Origin: Rhizobium mayense
GTDB lineage: Bacteria > Pseudomonadota > Alphaproteobacteria > Rhizobiales > Rhizobiaceae
Length of the DNA stretch: 64,000 bases
Direction: 5' to 3'
Assembly: GCF_030272705.1 (NCBI RefSeq)
Contig: NZ_JARFYM010000013.1
Coordinates: forward strand, 1 to 64,000
The position numbers and the translations under genes were made by a program. Below, piece by piece: positions 15,388 to 25,261 of the stretch (positions within the stretch are counted from its first letter, which is position 1; every line of letters starts with the position of its first letter). Under the pieces are notes generated by a model. That model was not told where the DNA came from and ran no database searches. It saw only the letters and a list, made by a program, of their open reading frames with translations.

Positions 15388-16179
15388 ATGACGTCATCCG
15401 CTCCCTCCGTCGTCTCCGCGCGGAACCTCTGCCTCACCTATGAGACAAATGACGGGCCGGTGCATGCGCTGAGCAATGTCGATCTCGACGTGCGGAAGGG
15501 CGATTTCGTTTCCTTCATCGGCCCGTCGGGCTGCGGCAAGACCACGTTTCTGCGCGTCATCGCCGATCTCGAGCACAAGACCTCCGGCGACATCACCGTC
15601 AACGGCATGACGCCGGAACAGGCCCGCACCAACCGTGCCTATGGCTACGTGTTTCAGGCGCCTGCTCTTTATCCCTGGCGCACGATCGAAAAGAATATCG
15701 CTCTGCCCCTGGAAATCATGGGCTATGCCAAAGCCGATCAGACCAAGCGCATCGCTCAGACGCTGGATCTGGTCAACCTCACCGGCTTTGCGCACAAATA
15801 CCCCTGGCAGCTCTCCGGCGGCATGCAGCAGCGCGCCTCGATCGCCCGCGCCCTCGGCTTTGACGCCGACCTGCTGTTGATGGACGAGCCTTTCGGCGCA
15901 CTCGACGAGATCGTCCGCGATCACCTCAATGAAGAGCTGTTGAAACTCTGGAAGCGAACGAACAAGACCATCTGTTTCGTGACGCATTCTATCCCGGAGG
16001 CGGTTTATCTCTCCACGAAGATCGTCGTCATGTCGCCGCGCCCGGGCCGCGTCACGGACGTCATCGAATCCAGCCTTCCGCTCGAACGCCCGCTGGGCAT
16101 TCGCGAAACCCCCGAGTTCCTGGAGATCGCCCATCGTGTCCGCGAGGGACTGAGGGCGGGACACAGCTATGAGGAATAG
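15388..16179 (+). CDS. ABC transporter ATP-binding protein (SsuB/TauB/ThiZ-like)
   Basis: 263 residues from ATG 15388. Walker A IGPSGCGKTT near residue 48, signature LSGGMQQR near 142, Walker B LLLMDEPFGALDE near 162, and FVTHSIPEAVYLSTKIVVMS, the form usual in the nitrate/sulfonate/taurine/thiamine-precursor group. It is the first gene of a five-gene transporter operon with two permeases, a small membrane protein and an NMT1/THI5-type binding protein. The setting beside preTA, hyuC and hydA suggests import of a pyrimidine or relative, though the sequence of the ATPase itself does not show the substrate. Confidence 0.9.
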   Translation: MTSSAPSVVSARNLCLTYETNDGPVHALSNVDLDVRKGDFVSFIGPSGCGKTTFLRVIADLEHKTSGDITVNGMTPEQARTNRAYGYVFQAPALYPWRTIEKNIALPLEIMGYAKADQTKRIAQTLDLVNLTGFAHKYPWQLSGGMQQRASIARALGFDADLLLMDEPFGALDEIVRDHLNEELLKLWKRTNKTICFVTHSIPEAVYLSTKIVVMSPRPGRVTDVIESSLPLERPLGIRETPEFLEIAHRVREGLRAGHSYEE

Positions 16180-16188
16180 GATCACACG

Positions 16189-16524
16189 ATGAACCCCCAA
16201 TTCCTCCTCTGGCTCACCGGCGCCATGGCGATCTTCATCGGTGGCGCCACCGCCTCGCGGGCCTACATCGCCAACAACAACATATTGATCCTCATCCTGG
16301 CGCTCTGCCTCTATTGCGTCGGCAATCTGATGATGGTTCGTCTCATGCGCGAGGGCGGGCTGGGGCTGGCGATTTCCGCCTCCGCCATCGCCCAGCTGGT
16401 GGTCGTCAACATCGTCGCCTTCATCGTCTTCGGCGAGCGGCTCAGCCTGCCGCAGCTCGCCGGCGTCGGGCTCGGCATTGTCGCGATGGCGCTGATGCTG
16501 TTTCCAGTGGAAAGAGGGGCATGA
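16189..16524 (+). CDS. Small multidrug-resistance/EamA-like four-helix membrane protein
   Basis: 111 residues, almost entirely hydrophobic, with four predicted membrane helices (about 5-25, 32-52, 60-80, 88-106) and a conserved-looking ERLSLPQLAGVGLGIVAMAL end, as in half-size DMT/SMR transporters. It sits between the ATPase and first permease genes, and its stop overlaps the next start (ATGA), so it is translated with the operon. A small DMT-type protein inside an ABC operon is unusual. It may be an accessory exporter or a helper subunit; the sequence does not decide. Confidence 0.65.
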   Translation: MNPQFLLWLTGAMAIFIGGATASRAYIANNNILILILALCLYCVGNLMMVRLMREGGLGLAISASAIAQLVVVNIVAFIVFGERLSLPQLAGVGLGIVAMALMLFPVERGA

Positions 16525-17414
16525 CCATGGAGAAGGAGCAATTCTTCAAGCACAAATTCGTGCCAGTTACGACCATCGTGCTGGCGATCCTCGTCTTGTG
16601 GTACGCCTTCGCCATCATTCTGAACACGCCCTTCCAGCGCGATCTGGATCGGCGCGCCAATGTCACCTCCGGCACGATGGAATTCATCGGCAGGACGCTT
16701 GCGCAGCCGAAGCCGATCCTGCCAGCGCCGCATCAGGTGGCGCAGAACGTCTTCGAAAACACCTTTCTGAGACCCCCGACCAGCAATCGCAGCCTCGTTT
16801 ACAATGCCTGGGTCACGCTGTCCTCCACCGCAGTCGGCTTCGCCTTCGGCACCGTGCTCGGTATCCTCATCGCCGTCGGCATTGTGCATGTCATCGCGCT
16901 CGACCGTAGCCTGATGCCCTGGATCATCGCCTCGCAGACCGTGCCGATCCTGGCCATCGCGCCGATGGTCATCGTTGTCCTCGCGGCGGTCAATATTACC
17001 GGCCTGATCCCCAAGGCGTTGATCTCGACCTATCTTTCCTTCTTTCCCGTCGCCGTCGGCATGGTGAAGGGCCTGCGCTCGCCGGAAGTGATGCATCTCG
17101 ACTTGATGCGCACCTATAATGCCAGCGCGACACAGACCTTCTGGAAGCTGCGCGTGCCCGCTTCGATCCCCTTCCTTTTCACCTCGATGAAGGTTGCGAT
17201 CGCCGCGAGCCTTGTCGGCGCCATCGTCGCCGAATTGCCGACCGGCGCCGTCGCCGGCATCGGCGCAAAACTGCTCGCAGGCTCGTACTACAGCCAGACG
17301 ATCGACATCTGGGCGGCGCTCGTCGCCGGCTCGATACTGGCGGCAGCCCTTGTCGCCATTGTCAGCATCGTGGCTCGCATCGTCGATCGCTCGATGGGAG
17401 GCCGGCCAGCATGA
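16521..17414 (+). CDS. ABC transporter permease (nitrate/sulfonate/pyrimidine-precursor type)
   Basis: 297 residues from ATG 16521, overlapping the previous stop by four bases with AAAGAGGGG before it. About six membrane segments. The BPD_transp_1 core is seen as MRTYNASATQTFWKLRVPAS (the EAA-type loop) followed by IPFLFTSMKVAIAASLVGAI. This matches the SsuC/TauC/ThiX family. It ends four bases into the next permease gene, so the two are likely translated together and may form a heterodimer rather than two homodimers. Confidence 0.88.
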   Translation: MTMEKEQFFKHKFVPVTTIVLAILVLWYAFAIILNTPFQRDLDRRANVTSGTMEFIGRTLAQPKPILPAPHQVAQNVFENTFLRPPTSNRSLVYNAWVTLSSTAVGFAFGTVLGILIAVGIVHVIALDRSLMPWIIASQTVPILAIAPMVIVVLAAVNITGLIPKALISTYLSFFPVAVGMVKGLRSPEVMHLDLMRTYNASATQTFWKLRVPASIPFLFTSMKVAIAASLVGAIVAELPTGAVAGIGAKLLAGSYYSQTIDIWAALVAGSILAAALVAIVSIVARIVDRSMGGRPA

Positions 17415-18544
17415 AGAGCATTCATCTTTCCTGGCAGGGCCTGCTCGCCGTCCTCCTCTGCCTTGCTTCAATCACCATGCTGCCGTTGCTTGCGGACGAC
17501 GCGGTTGCTCCATTTGCCAGTGGCGCAACGATCCTCATCCTGTTGCTGGTCGCTGCTGCCGCCGTGATTTCCTTCGGCAACTTGCAGCCGGTGTTGTCGG
17601 CCACTGTCCTCTTCATTGGCGCACATGGGGCCGCATGGTTGCTGCTCTCAGGGATCACCGGCAACGAAGGCAAGGCGCGCCTCTCCTTCTTCCTGCTGAT
17701 AGCCGCCGCCTGGCTGCTCGCCTGGCGTTGCGTCACCGTGCTGTCCACAATCCGGCCGCGCTCGCCCACCGGCAACTATGGCCTGCGGCTCCTGATCCCG
17801 GCGATCTTCGGCACCTGGATATTGATCATCTGGGAAGCCGCCACCCGTGGTGCCGGCATCCCATTTATCCTGCTGCCGCCGCCGGGTGCCATCGGGGCGC
17901 GGATCGCCGGCTCCATCCCGATCCTCTGGACCGATGTGCAGCAGACGATCTTCAGATCGGTGCTGATCGGCTACATCATCGGCTGCGCGAGCGGCTTCAT
18001 CGTCGCCATTCTTGCCGATCGCGTCACTTTTCTCCGTCACGGCCTGCTACCGATCGGAAATCTGGTCTCGGCTTTGCCGATCATCGGCGTCGCCCCGATC
18101 ATGGTCATGTGGTTTGGCTTCGACTGGCAATCGAAGGCCGCCGTCGTCGTCATCATGACCTTCTTCCCGATGCTGGTGAACACGGTCGCCGGCCTCGCCG
18201 CCGCCGGCAACATGGAGCGCGATCTGATGCGCACTTATGCGTCGAGCTATTCGCAGACGCTGCTCAAGCTTCGCCTGCCGGCCGCCGCTCCCTTCATTTT
18301 CAATGCGCTAAAGATCAACTCGACCTTGGCCCTGATCGGTGCCATCGTGGCGGAATTCTTTGGCACACCCATGTCGGGCATGGGCTTTCGCATCTCGACC
18401 GAAATCGGTCGGATGAATGTCGACATGGTCTGGGCGGAAATCGCAGTCGCAGCGGTTGCGGGGTCCGTCTTCTACGGTATCGTCGCCATTCTGGAGAGGA
18501 TGACGACGTTCTGGCATCCGTCTATCCGTGGTGGACAGACGTAG
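17411..18544 (+). CDS. ABC transporter permease with extra N-terminal membrane helices
   Basis: 377 residues. The C-terminal 260 residues are a normal family permease (MRTYASSYSQTLLKLRLPAA, then APFIFNALKINSTLALIGAI, and IVAEFFGTPMSGMGFR). The first 120 residues add about four hydrophobic segments not found in the usual 250-residue SsuC-type protein, making it longer than its partner. It overlaps the preceding permease by four bases. Role: second membrane subunit of the importer. A 56-base gap precedes the binding protein. Confidence 0.86.
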   Translation: MKSIHLSWQGLLAVLLCLASITMLPLLADDAVAPFASGATILILLLVAAAAVISFGNLQPVLSATVLFIGAHGAAWLLLSGITGNEGKARLSFFLLIAAAWLLAWRCVTVLSTIRPRSPTGNYGLRLLIPAIFGTWILIIWEAATRGAGIPFILLPPPGAIGARIAGSIPILWTDVQQTIFRSVLIGYIIGCASGFIVAILADRVTFLRHGLLPIGNLVSALPIIGVAPIMVMWFGFDWQSKAAVVVIMTFFPMLVNTVAGLAAAGNMERDLMRTYASSYSQTLLKLRLPAAAPFIFNALKINSTLALIGAIVAEFFGTPMSGMGFRISTEIGRMNVDMVWAEIAVAAVAGSVFYGIVAILERMTTFWHPSIRGGQT

Positions 18545-18600
18545 CCTAAGATCCGGCCAAAGGATCAAGGCATAACTTCAGAGGGAAAAGGATAAAAAAT

Positions 18601-19569
18601 ATGAAAAAACTGGTGGTCGCATTGATGGCAAGCGCAATGGCGCTGGCCGCAGCACAGGCAGCCATGGCTGCCGACAAAGTGACGCTGCAATTGAAATGGG
18701 TGGCGCAAGGTCAGTTCGGCGGCTACTTCGTCGCCAAGGACAAGGGCTTCTACAAGGAAGAAGGCCTCGACGTCGACATCAAGCCGGGCGGTCCGGATAT
18801 CGCGCCCGAACAGGTAATCGCCGGCGGCGGCGCCGATGTCATAGTCGACTGGATGGGCGGCGCCCTGGTCGCCCGCGAAAAGGGCGTGCCGCTGATCAAC
18901 ATCGCCCAGCCCTACGACAAGTCCGGCCTGGAGCTGATCTGCCCGAAGGACGGCCCGGTGAAGACCGAAGCCGACTTCAAGGGCCATACGCTCGGCGTCT
19001 GGTTCTTCGGCAACGAATATCCCTTCTTCGCCTGGATGCATAAGATCGGCCTGAAGACCGACGGCGGCAAGGATGGCGTCACCGTCCTGAAGCAGAGCTT
19101 CGACGTTCAGCCGCTCGTTCAGAAGCAGGCCGACTGCATCTCGGTGATGACCTACAACGAATATTGGCAGGCGGTCGATGCCGGCTTCAAGCCGGAAGAC
19201 CTGATTGTCTTCAACTACACCAAGCTCGGCAATGACCTTCTGGAGGACGGCCTCTATGTCAACGAGACGAAGCTGAAGGACCCGAAGTTCAAGGAAAACA
19301 TGGTCAAGTTCGTCCGCGCGTCGATGAAGGGTTGGAAATACGCCGCCGAGCATCCGGATGAAGCCGCCGAAATCGTCATGGACAATGGCGGCCAGGACGA
19401 AAACCATCAGAAGCGCATGATGGGCGAAGTCGCCAAGCTGATCGGCACCGGCAAGCTTGACGAGAAACTTTATGATCGCACGGTGGAGGCCCTTCTCGAC
19501 CAGAAGATCATCAACAAGAAGCCGACAGGCGCTTATACGCACGAGATCACCGACGCCGCACTGAAATAG
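18601..19569 (+). CDS. NMT1/THI5-like periplasmic substrate-binding protein
   Basis: 322 residues. Signal peptide MKKLVVALMASAMALAAAQA with cleavage near AMAADK. The mature start VTLQLKWVAQGQFGGYFVAK and FYKEEGLDVDIKPGGPDIAP are hallmarks of the NMT1/THI5-like family (ThiY and relatives), which binds hydroxymethylpyrimidine-like compounds or related small rings. Next to reductive pyrimidine genes, a pyrimidine, thiamine precursor or pyrimidine breakdown product is a fair guess. AGAGGGAAAAGG precedes the ATG, giving a strong ribosome site for this most abundant subunit. A good terminator follows, ending the operon. Confidence 0.9.
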   Translation: MKKLVVALMASAMALAAAQAAMAADKVTLQLKWVAQGQFGGYFVAKDKGFYKEEGLDVDIKPGGPDIAPEQVIAGGGADVIVDWMGGALVAREKGVPLINIAQPYDKSGLELICPKDGPVKTEADFKGHTLGVWFFGNEYPFFAWMHKIGLKTDGGKDGVTVLKQSFDVQPLVQKQADCISVMTYNEYWQAVDAGFKPEDLIVFNYTKLGNDLLEDGLYVNETKLKDPKFKENMVKFVRASMKGWKYAAEHPDEAAEIVMDNGGQDENHQKRMMGEVAKLIGTGKLDEKLYDRTVEALLDQKIINKKPTGAYTHEITDAALK

Positions 19570-19591
19570 GCCCGACGCCAAAAACGGCCGA

Positions 19592-19624
19592 AACGCGCGA
19601 GGTTCACACTTCGCGCGTTTTTTT
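19592..19624 (+). terminator. Intrinsic terminator of the ABC transporter operon
   Basis: AACGCGCGA (19592-19600) pairs with TCGCGCGTT (19611-19619) around a 10-base loop, followed by a run of seven T. Confidence 0.9.
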
Positions 19625-19967
19625 CATTTTGTAACAGCGGCGATAAAAGGCTGGCTTTGTTACCGCGTTTGCCTGAAAAGCCATGCGTCGATCAAGCATC
19701 TGAATGTCGTCATCACGGGCGCGTGATTGATTCGTGGTGCAATGCACATTAAAATCGCGCAACGACAGAAATCATTTTCTCGTGATCTTGCAGAATTTGG
19801 AAATCATTCCCACCTAATGGGACAAATTGAGGATGAGGGATTTGCAGGCATGACAGACGGATATTGATCCGCCGGAAAGAGCCGGCCCGCACGCATCGAT
19901 CCCCCGTACTCGCGACGGAAAACAGCGAGATCCCGTTTACACGAAATACCGAACTGGAATTGGACGC
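19625..19967. other. Intergenic region before the RND efflux genes
   Basis: About 340 bases after the terminator. It must hold the promoter of the RND pair and perhaps an operator for a distant regulator, but I see no gene, repeat or confident motif. No TetR or MarR regulator gene adjoins it. Confidence 0.4.
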
Positions 19968-21161
19968 ATGGCCTTTACGCCGCATAGATTTCTAAGCACG
20001 ACCGCGATGTTGCTTGTTCTCCTGACGGCACCGGCAGCCTTTGCCGAAGAGCCCACCACCGTCACCGCACCGAAGCAGAACCTGCCCGCAATCGTCGTCA
20101 CGCAGGCCGTGCCGCGCAAGCTGACCGACAAGGTCGTTGCCACCGGCACGGTGAAAGCCGTGGAAGAGGTTTATATTCAGCCGCAGGTAGACGGTCTGTC
20201 GATCCGCACGCTGAATGCCGATGTCGGCGACAAGGTCGAGGCAAACAGCACGCTTGCCACGCTGAACGATGATGCACTGGTTCTGCAGAAGAGCCAGATG
20301 GAGGCAACAAGGGCCAAGGGCGAAGCAACGCTTGCCCAGTTGCGCGCACAGCTCACCGAGGCCCACGCCAATGCGGAAGAGGCGGAATTGCAGCGCGTCC
20401 GTGCCGTTGCCATGGGCGCCAAGGGGACTGTCTCGACCTCATCGGTCGAGCAGGCGAATGCGGCGGCTGCAGCCAACAAGGCGCGCGTGGCCTCGGCCGA
20501 ACAGGCAATCGCAGTTGCCGAAGCCGATCTCAAGGTCATCGACAGCCAGATCGCCGATACCGACCTGAAGCTCGCTCGCACCGGCGTCAGGACACCTGTC
20601 GCAGGCACCGTAGCCTCGCGCAATGCCCGCATCGGCGCCATCGCCAACGGCAGTGGAGATCCGCTCTTCACCATCATCCGCGACAGCGATCTGGAGCTGG
20701 TGGTCGATGTCTCCGAGAGCGACATTACCAAGATTACCCTTGGCCAGAAGGCGCTGATTTCGCTTTCCGGCGGCCGCGAAAAGCTGACCGGCTCCGTGCG
20801 CCTGGTTGCGCCAATCGTCGATGCGGTCACCCGCCTCGGCGCGGTCCACATCTCCATCGATGACGACCAAAAGGCTCGCGCCGGCATGTATGGCAGCGCT
20901 GAAATCATCGTCCGCGAGACACAGGGCGTCACCCTGCCGCTGACCGCGGTCAACACCGATGAAAACGGCTCTTCCGCCCGCAAGGTAGAAAATGGGGTCG
21001 TCAAATTCGTCAACGTCCAAACCGGCATTCAGGACGGCGCATATGTCGAAATCGTCAACGGCCTGAAGGCTGGTGACGAAGTCGTTGCCAAAGCCGGGGC
21101 CTATGTTCGCGACGGCGATCACATCACACCTGTCAAAGAAGCTCCGCAAGCGTCCAACTGA
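19968..21161 (+). CDS. RND efflux periplasmic adaptor (membrane fusion) protein
   Basis: 397 residues. Signal peptide at residues 1-27 (MLLVLLTAPAAFAEE). Lipoyl-type half-domains flank a long helical hairpin: VEEVYIQPQVDGLSIRTLNA starts the first, and RTGVRTPVAGTVASRNARIG the second; residues about 95-190 are a coiled coil rich in Ala, Glu and Lys. A beta-barrel and the membrane-proximal domain follow. No lipobox Cys is seen. It links an inner-membrane RND pump to an outer-membrane channel. The pump gene follows after 14 bases; no outer-membrane factor gene is in the window. Confidence 0.9.
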   Translation: MAFTPHRFLSTTAMLLVLLTAPAAFAEEPTTVTAPKQNLPAIVVTQAVPRKLTDKVVATGTVKAVEEVYIQPQVDGLSIRTLNADVGDKVEANSTLATLNDDALVLQKSQMEATRAKGEATLAQLRAQLTEAHANAEEAELQRVRAVAMGAKGTVSTSSVEQANAAAAANKARVASAEQAIAVAEADLKVIDSQIADTDLKLARTGVRTPVAGTVASRNARIGAIANGSGDPLFTIIRDSDLELVVDVSESDITKITLGQKALISLSGGREKLTGSVRLVAPIVDAVTRLGAVHISIDDDQKARAGMYGSAEIIVRETQGVTLPLTAVNTDENGSSARKVENGVVKFVNVQTGIQDGAYVEIVNGLKAGDEVVAKAGAYVRDGDHITPVKEAPQASN

Positions 21162-21175
21162 GCGAGAACGGCAAG

Positions 21176-24100
21176 ATGAACTTTTCCGCCTGGTCCATCC
21201 GAAATCCGATCGCGTCGCTTCTGGCATTTTTCCTGCTGATGGTGGTGGGCGCCCACGCCTTCTTCAATCTGCCGATCACCCGTTTTCCGAATATCGACGT
21301 GCCGGTCGTCAATGTCACCGTGACGCAGAGCGGCGCCTCGCCTGCCGAACTCGAAATGCAGGTGACGAAGGAAGTCGAAGACGCTGTCGCCAGCATCAAC
21401 GGCATCGACGAGATTCAATCGACCGTGACGGACGGCCAGTCGCAGACCGTCGTTATCTTCCGCCTGGAAGTGCCGACGGAACAGGCCGTCCAGGATACCA
21501 AGGATGCGATCGACCGCATCCGTGGCAATCTACCGTCGACAATCGACGAGCCGATCGTCTCCAAGGTGGATGTCGAAGGCCAGGCGATCCAGAGCTTTGC
21601 CGTTTCCTCCCCGAACATGTCGCTCGAGGAGCTGTCCTGGTTCGTTGACGACACCGTCAAGCGCGCGCTGCAGGGTCAGGCCGGTATCGGCCGCGTCGAC
21701 CGCTATGGCGGCGCCGACCGCGAAGTGCGCATCGAACTCGACCCGAACAAGCTGAACGCCTATGGCATTACGGCGCTGTCGGTCAGCCAGCAGCTGCGCG
21801 GCACCAACATCGACCTCGGTTCCGGACGCGGCCAGGTGGCCGGCAGCGAACAGGCGATCCGCGTCCTTGGCGACGCCCGCGATGTCGCCCAACTCGCCGA
21901 CACGACAATTGCGCTGACCAACGGCCGCTTCGTCAAACTCTCCGATCTCGGTGTCATCAAGGACACCTATCAGGAGCCGAAGTCCTTCTCGCGCTTCAAC
22001 AGCACACCCGTCGTGACCTTCGGTGTGTTCCGCGCCAAGGGCGCCAGCGAAGTCACCGTCGCCAACACCGTGGCCGCGACCCTGGATAAGGTGCGCGCGG
22101 AAAACCCGAACGTCACGATCGAGATGATCGACGATTCGGTCTACTACACCTACGGCAACTACGAAGCGGCGATGCACACGCTGCTGGAAGGCGCGTTGCT
22201 GGCGGTCATCGTCGTCTTCCTGTTCCTCAAGAATTGGCGAGCGACGCTGATTTCGGCCGTTGCCCTGCCGCTTTCAGCAATCCCGACCTTCTGGGTCATG
22301 AACCAGTTCGGCTTCTCGCTGAACCTGGTCAGCTTCCTGGCGCTAACGCTGGCGACCGGTATTCTCGTCGACGACGCCATCGTCGAGATCGAGAACATTG
22401 CCCGCCATATCAAGATGGGTAAGACGCCCTATCGCGCGGCGATCGATGCCGCGGATGAAATCGGCCTCGCCGTCATCGCGACGACCTTCACCATCATCGC
22501 CGTCTTCGTACCGGTCTCCTTCATGCCGGGAATTCCGGGCCAATATTTCATCCAGTTCGGCCTCACTGTCGCCTTCTCGGTGTTCTTCTCGCTGCTGGTC
22601 GCACGCCTGATCACGCCGATGATGGCCGCCTATTTCATGCGTGCCGAAGACGCCATCGACGACCATCACGACAATGACGGCCGGTTCATGCGCGGCTATA
22701 GCTGGCTGGTGCGGATAACGACGAAGAGATGGTATACGCGCTATCCGACATTGCTTGCGGCTTTTGCATTCTCCGTCGCCTCCGTCTTCGCGCTGATCAT
22801 GTTCGTGCCCGGCAGCTTCATCCCGCCGGATGATTCCTCGCGTATCGTGCTGTCGGCCGAACTGCCGCCGAATGCCCGGCTCGATGACACCGAACAGGCG
22901 ACCAACGAGATCTACAGGCGCGTCAAGGATATCGATGGTGTCGAGAATGTGTTCGTCCTCGGCGGCGCCTCGCCCAAGGGCGATCTGGAACTGCGCCGCG
23001 CCACGGTAACCCTGACGCTTGGCAAGCTCGACCAATCGCTCGTCAAGAAGCTGGTCAACGATGTGATGGGTTCGCTGCCCGTTATCGGCCCCTACCTGCC
23101 GAAGGTTACCGTCCATGGCCGCGTGAAGCCGCAATGGGAGGTCGAAAAGGAAGTCTTCGCTAAGCTGCGTTCGATCCCCGACGTTCGCATCACCAAGCTC
23201 AACGACCGCGGTGACCGAGACCTGACCTATAACTTCCTCTCCCGCAACGAGAAGGAACTGAACGAAGCAGTCGGCATCCTCGAAGCGAAGCTGCGCACCG
23301 ACCCGGCACTTGCCAACGTCAGCGCCGACGGCGCCCTACCCCGGCCTGAGCTGCAGATCTATCCTCGCAAGGATGAGGCGGCCCGCCTCGGCATTACGCC
23401 GCAGATGATTTCGGACACGGTGCGCGTCGCGACCATCGGCGATATCGATGCATCGCTTGCCAAGATTTCGCTTGATGACCGCCAGATCCCCATCCGGGTG
23501 CAGGCTTCAATCGGAATGCGCCGCGATCTTGCAGCGATCCGGGCATTGCGCATCAAGACGGCCACCGGCGCGACAGTGCCGATGTCGAGTGTGGCCGATA
23601 TCGACTATTCGGAAGGCCTGTCTTCGATCAAGCGCAACAACCGTTTCCGCGTCGTCGCGATCGGCGCCGATCTGCCGCAGGGCGTGGCGCTGGACACGGC
23701 TTCGAGCCATTTCCTCAGCATCGTCAACAATGCCAAGATCCCGGCCAGCGTCCATCTGGCTGAAAGCGGCGACACCAAGATCCAGAAGGAAATGCAGCAG
23801 AGCTTCGGCAACGCCATGCTGCTGGGCCTGCTGCTGGTGCTGACCGTGCTGGTGCTGCTGTTCAAGGATGTGATCCAGCCCTTCACCATTCTGCTCTCGC
23901 TGCCTCTGGCGATCGGTGGCGTGGCCCTGGCGCTGATGATCACGGGCAACGCCCTGTCCATGCCCGTCATGATTGGTATCCTGATGTTGATGGGTATCGT
24001 CACCAAGAACGCCATTCTGCTCGTGGATTTCGCCATCGAGATGATGCATCACGGCATGCCGCGTTTGGAAGCCGTGATCGAGGCCGGCCGCAAGCGTGCG

Positions 24101-24502
24101 CGGCCGATCATCATGACCTCGATCGCCATGTCGGCCGGCATGTTGCCATCCGCGCTCGGCGTCGGCGAAGGCGGCTCCTTCCGCGCGCCGATGGCGATCG
24201 CGGTGATCGGCGGCATCATCGTCTCGACCGTCCTCAGCCTGGTGGTCGTGCCGTCCTTCTTCCTGATCATGGACGACCTGTCGCGCCTGCTTGCCTGGCT
24301 CTTCGGCCGTCTCGTCGGCAAGAAGGATGTGGACGACGAGGTTCTGAGCAAGGAAAAACTGGCAGCCGCCGTCGACGAAAACCGCAAGTCGCTGACTGCG
24401 CTGGAAGAACGCCTCGAGGCGGTGGAAAACAAGGGCGCCCCACAGCGCGGCGCAAAGACCAAGACGAATATCTTGAAGCTGCCGCCCTTCGCCGCCGAAT
24501 AG
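21176..24502 (+). CDS. RND efflux pump inner-membrane transporter
   Basis: 1108 residues. First membrane helix at 12-32, then FPNIDVPVVNVTVTQSGASP, the start of the porter domain; LATGILVDDAIVEIENIARH carries the proton-relay Asp pair of helix 4 (VDDAIV), and a second repeat begins after residue 530. LMGIVTKNAILLVDFA is the helix 10 Lys motif. The protein is longer than AcrB by a charged coiled tail (residues about 1050-1108). It belongs to the HAE-1/HAE-3-like AcrB/MexB group; drug or solvent export is likely but the substrate is unknown. Confidence 0.92.
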   Translation: MNFSAWSIRNPIASLLAFFLLMVVGAHAFFNLPITRFPNIDVPVVNVTVTQSGASPAELEMQVTKEVEDAVASINGIDEIQSTVTDGQSQTVVIFRLEVPTEQAVQDTKDAIDRIRGNLPSTIDEPIVSKVDVEGQAIQSFAVSSPNMSLEELSWFVDDTVKRALQGQAGIGRVDRYGGADREVRIELDPNKLNAYGITALSVSQQLRGTNIDLGSGRGQVAGSEQAIRVLGDARDVAQLADTTIALTNGRFVKLSDLGVIKDTYQEPKSFSRFNSTPVVTFGVFRAKGASEVTVANTVAATLDKVRAENPNVTIEMIDDSVYYTYGNYEAAMHTLLEGALLAVIVVFLFLKNWRATLISAVALPLSAIPTFWVMNQFGFSLNLVSFLALTLATGILVDDAIVEIENIARHIKMGKTPYRAAIDAADEIGLAVIATTFTIIAVFVPVSFMPGIPGQYFIQFGLTVAFSVFFSLLVARLITPMMAAYFMRAEDAIDDHHDNDGRFMRGYSWLVRITTKRWYTRYPTLLAAFAFSVASVFALIMFVPGSFIPPDDSSRIVLSAELPPNARLDDTEQATNEIYRRVKDIDGVENVFVLGGASPKGDLELRRATVTLTLGKLDQSLVKKLVNDVMGSLPVIGPYLPKVTVHGRVKPQWEVEKEVFAKLRSIPDVRITKLNDRGDRDLTYNFLSRNEKELNEAVGILEAKLRTDPALANVSADGALPRPELQIYPRKDEAARLGITPQMISDTVRVATIGDIDASLAKISLDDRQIPIRVQASIGMRRDLAAIRALRIKTATGATVPMSSVADIDYSEGLSSIKRNNRFRVVAIGADLPQGVALDTASSHFLSIVNNAKIPASVHLAESGDTKIQKEMQQSFGNAMLLGLLLVLTVLVLLFKDVIQPFTILLSLPLAIGGVALALMITGNALSMPVMIGILMLMGIVTKNAILLVDFAIEMMHHGMPRLEAVIEAGRKRARPIIMTSIAMSAGMLPSALGVGEGGSFRAPMAIAVIGGIIVSTVLSLVVVPSFFLIMDDLSRLLAWLFGRLVGKKDVDDEVLSKEKLAAAVDENRKSLTALEERLEAVENKGAPQRGAKTKTNILKLPPFAAE

Positions 24503-24535
24503 AACGCGGCAGCCCGGTAGACGGAATGATAGTAG

Positions 24536-24559
24536 CAGGGCGGCTTACAGGCCGCCCTG
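24536..24559. terminator. Hairpin at the convergent RND/ureG boundary
   Basis: CAGGGCGGC (24536-24544) pairs with GCCGCCCTG (24551-24559), loop TTACAG, which includes the ureG stop codon. No good T run follows on either strand, so termination strength is doubtful. Confidence 0.45.
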
Positions 24560-25156
24560 TTCCTTTAGGAAGTCGACGATCGTTCCAACACCATCGCCGC
24601 GTTTCATGTCCGAGAACACGAAGGGACGGGCGTGGCGCATGCGGGCCGCATCCCGGTCCATGACGTCAAGATCGACGTCGACGAAGGGTGCGAGGTCCTT
24701 CTTGTTGATGACAAGAAGATCGGACTTGGTGATGCCGGGACCGCCTTTGCGGGGGATTTCCTCGCCCTGGCAAACCGAAATCACATAGATGGTGATATCG
24801 GCGAGATCCGGCGAAAAGGTCGCCGCCAGATTGTCGCCGCCGGATTCGATGAAGACGACATCGAGATCGGGAAGTCGCTCGTTGAGGCCGGCAATGGCCT
24901 GCAGGTTGATCGTCGCATCCTCGCGAATGGCCGTATGCGGGCAGCCGCCGGTTTCGACGCCGACGATGCGGTCCGACGTCAGTGCCTGCATGCGCACCAG
25001 CGCCTCGGCATCCTCGGTCGTGTAGATATCGTTGGTCACCACCGCGACGGAATAATCATCGCGCATTGCCTTGCACAGCTTCTCCGTCAGCGCCGTCTTG
25101 CCCGAGCCGACAGGCCCGCCAATGCCGACTCGCAGAGGTCCATTTCTCGATTTCAT
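24545..25156 (-). CDS. ureG: Urease accessory GTPase UreG
   Basis: 203 residues from ATG 25156. The P-loop [18 protein letters not shown] lies at residues 10-27; [34 protein letters not shown] (the CPH nickel-binding motif) and [17 protein letters not shown] follow, all diagnostic of Ure[17 protein letters not shown] gives the guanine-specificity NKKD. The frame is open upstream to 25246, but the ATG with CGGAG upstream gives the usual family length. UreG delivers Ni with UreE, UreF and UreD to apo-urease, using GTP. It is the last gene of the ureEFG run on this strand. Confidence 0.96.
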   Translation of the reverse strand: MKSRNGPLRVGIGGPVGSGKTALTEKLCKAMRDDYSVAVVTNDIYTTEDAEALVRMQALTSDRIVGVETGGCPHTAIREDATINLQAIAGLNERLPDLDVVFIESGGDNLAATFSPDLADITIYVISVCQGEEIPRKGGPGITKSDLLVINKKDLAPFVDVDLDVMDRDAARMRHARPFVFSDMKRGDGVGTIVDFLKEQGGL

Positions 25157-25261
25157 GCCCGAAACTCCGGTAAAGTCATAGAATAGCCGAGCACGCGCAT
25201 CTCGCACAGCGGCGAATGACGCAGAATCCGCTTCTGAGCGCAACATTTGTGAGCCCTTCCC

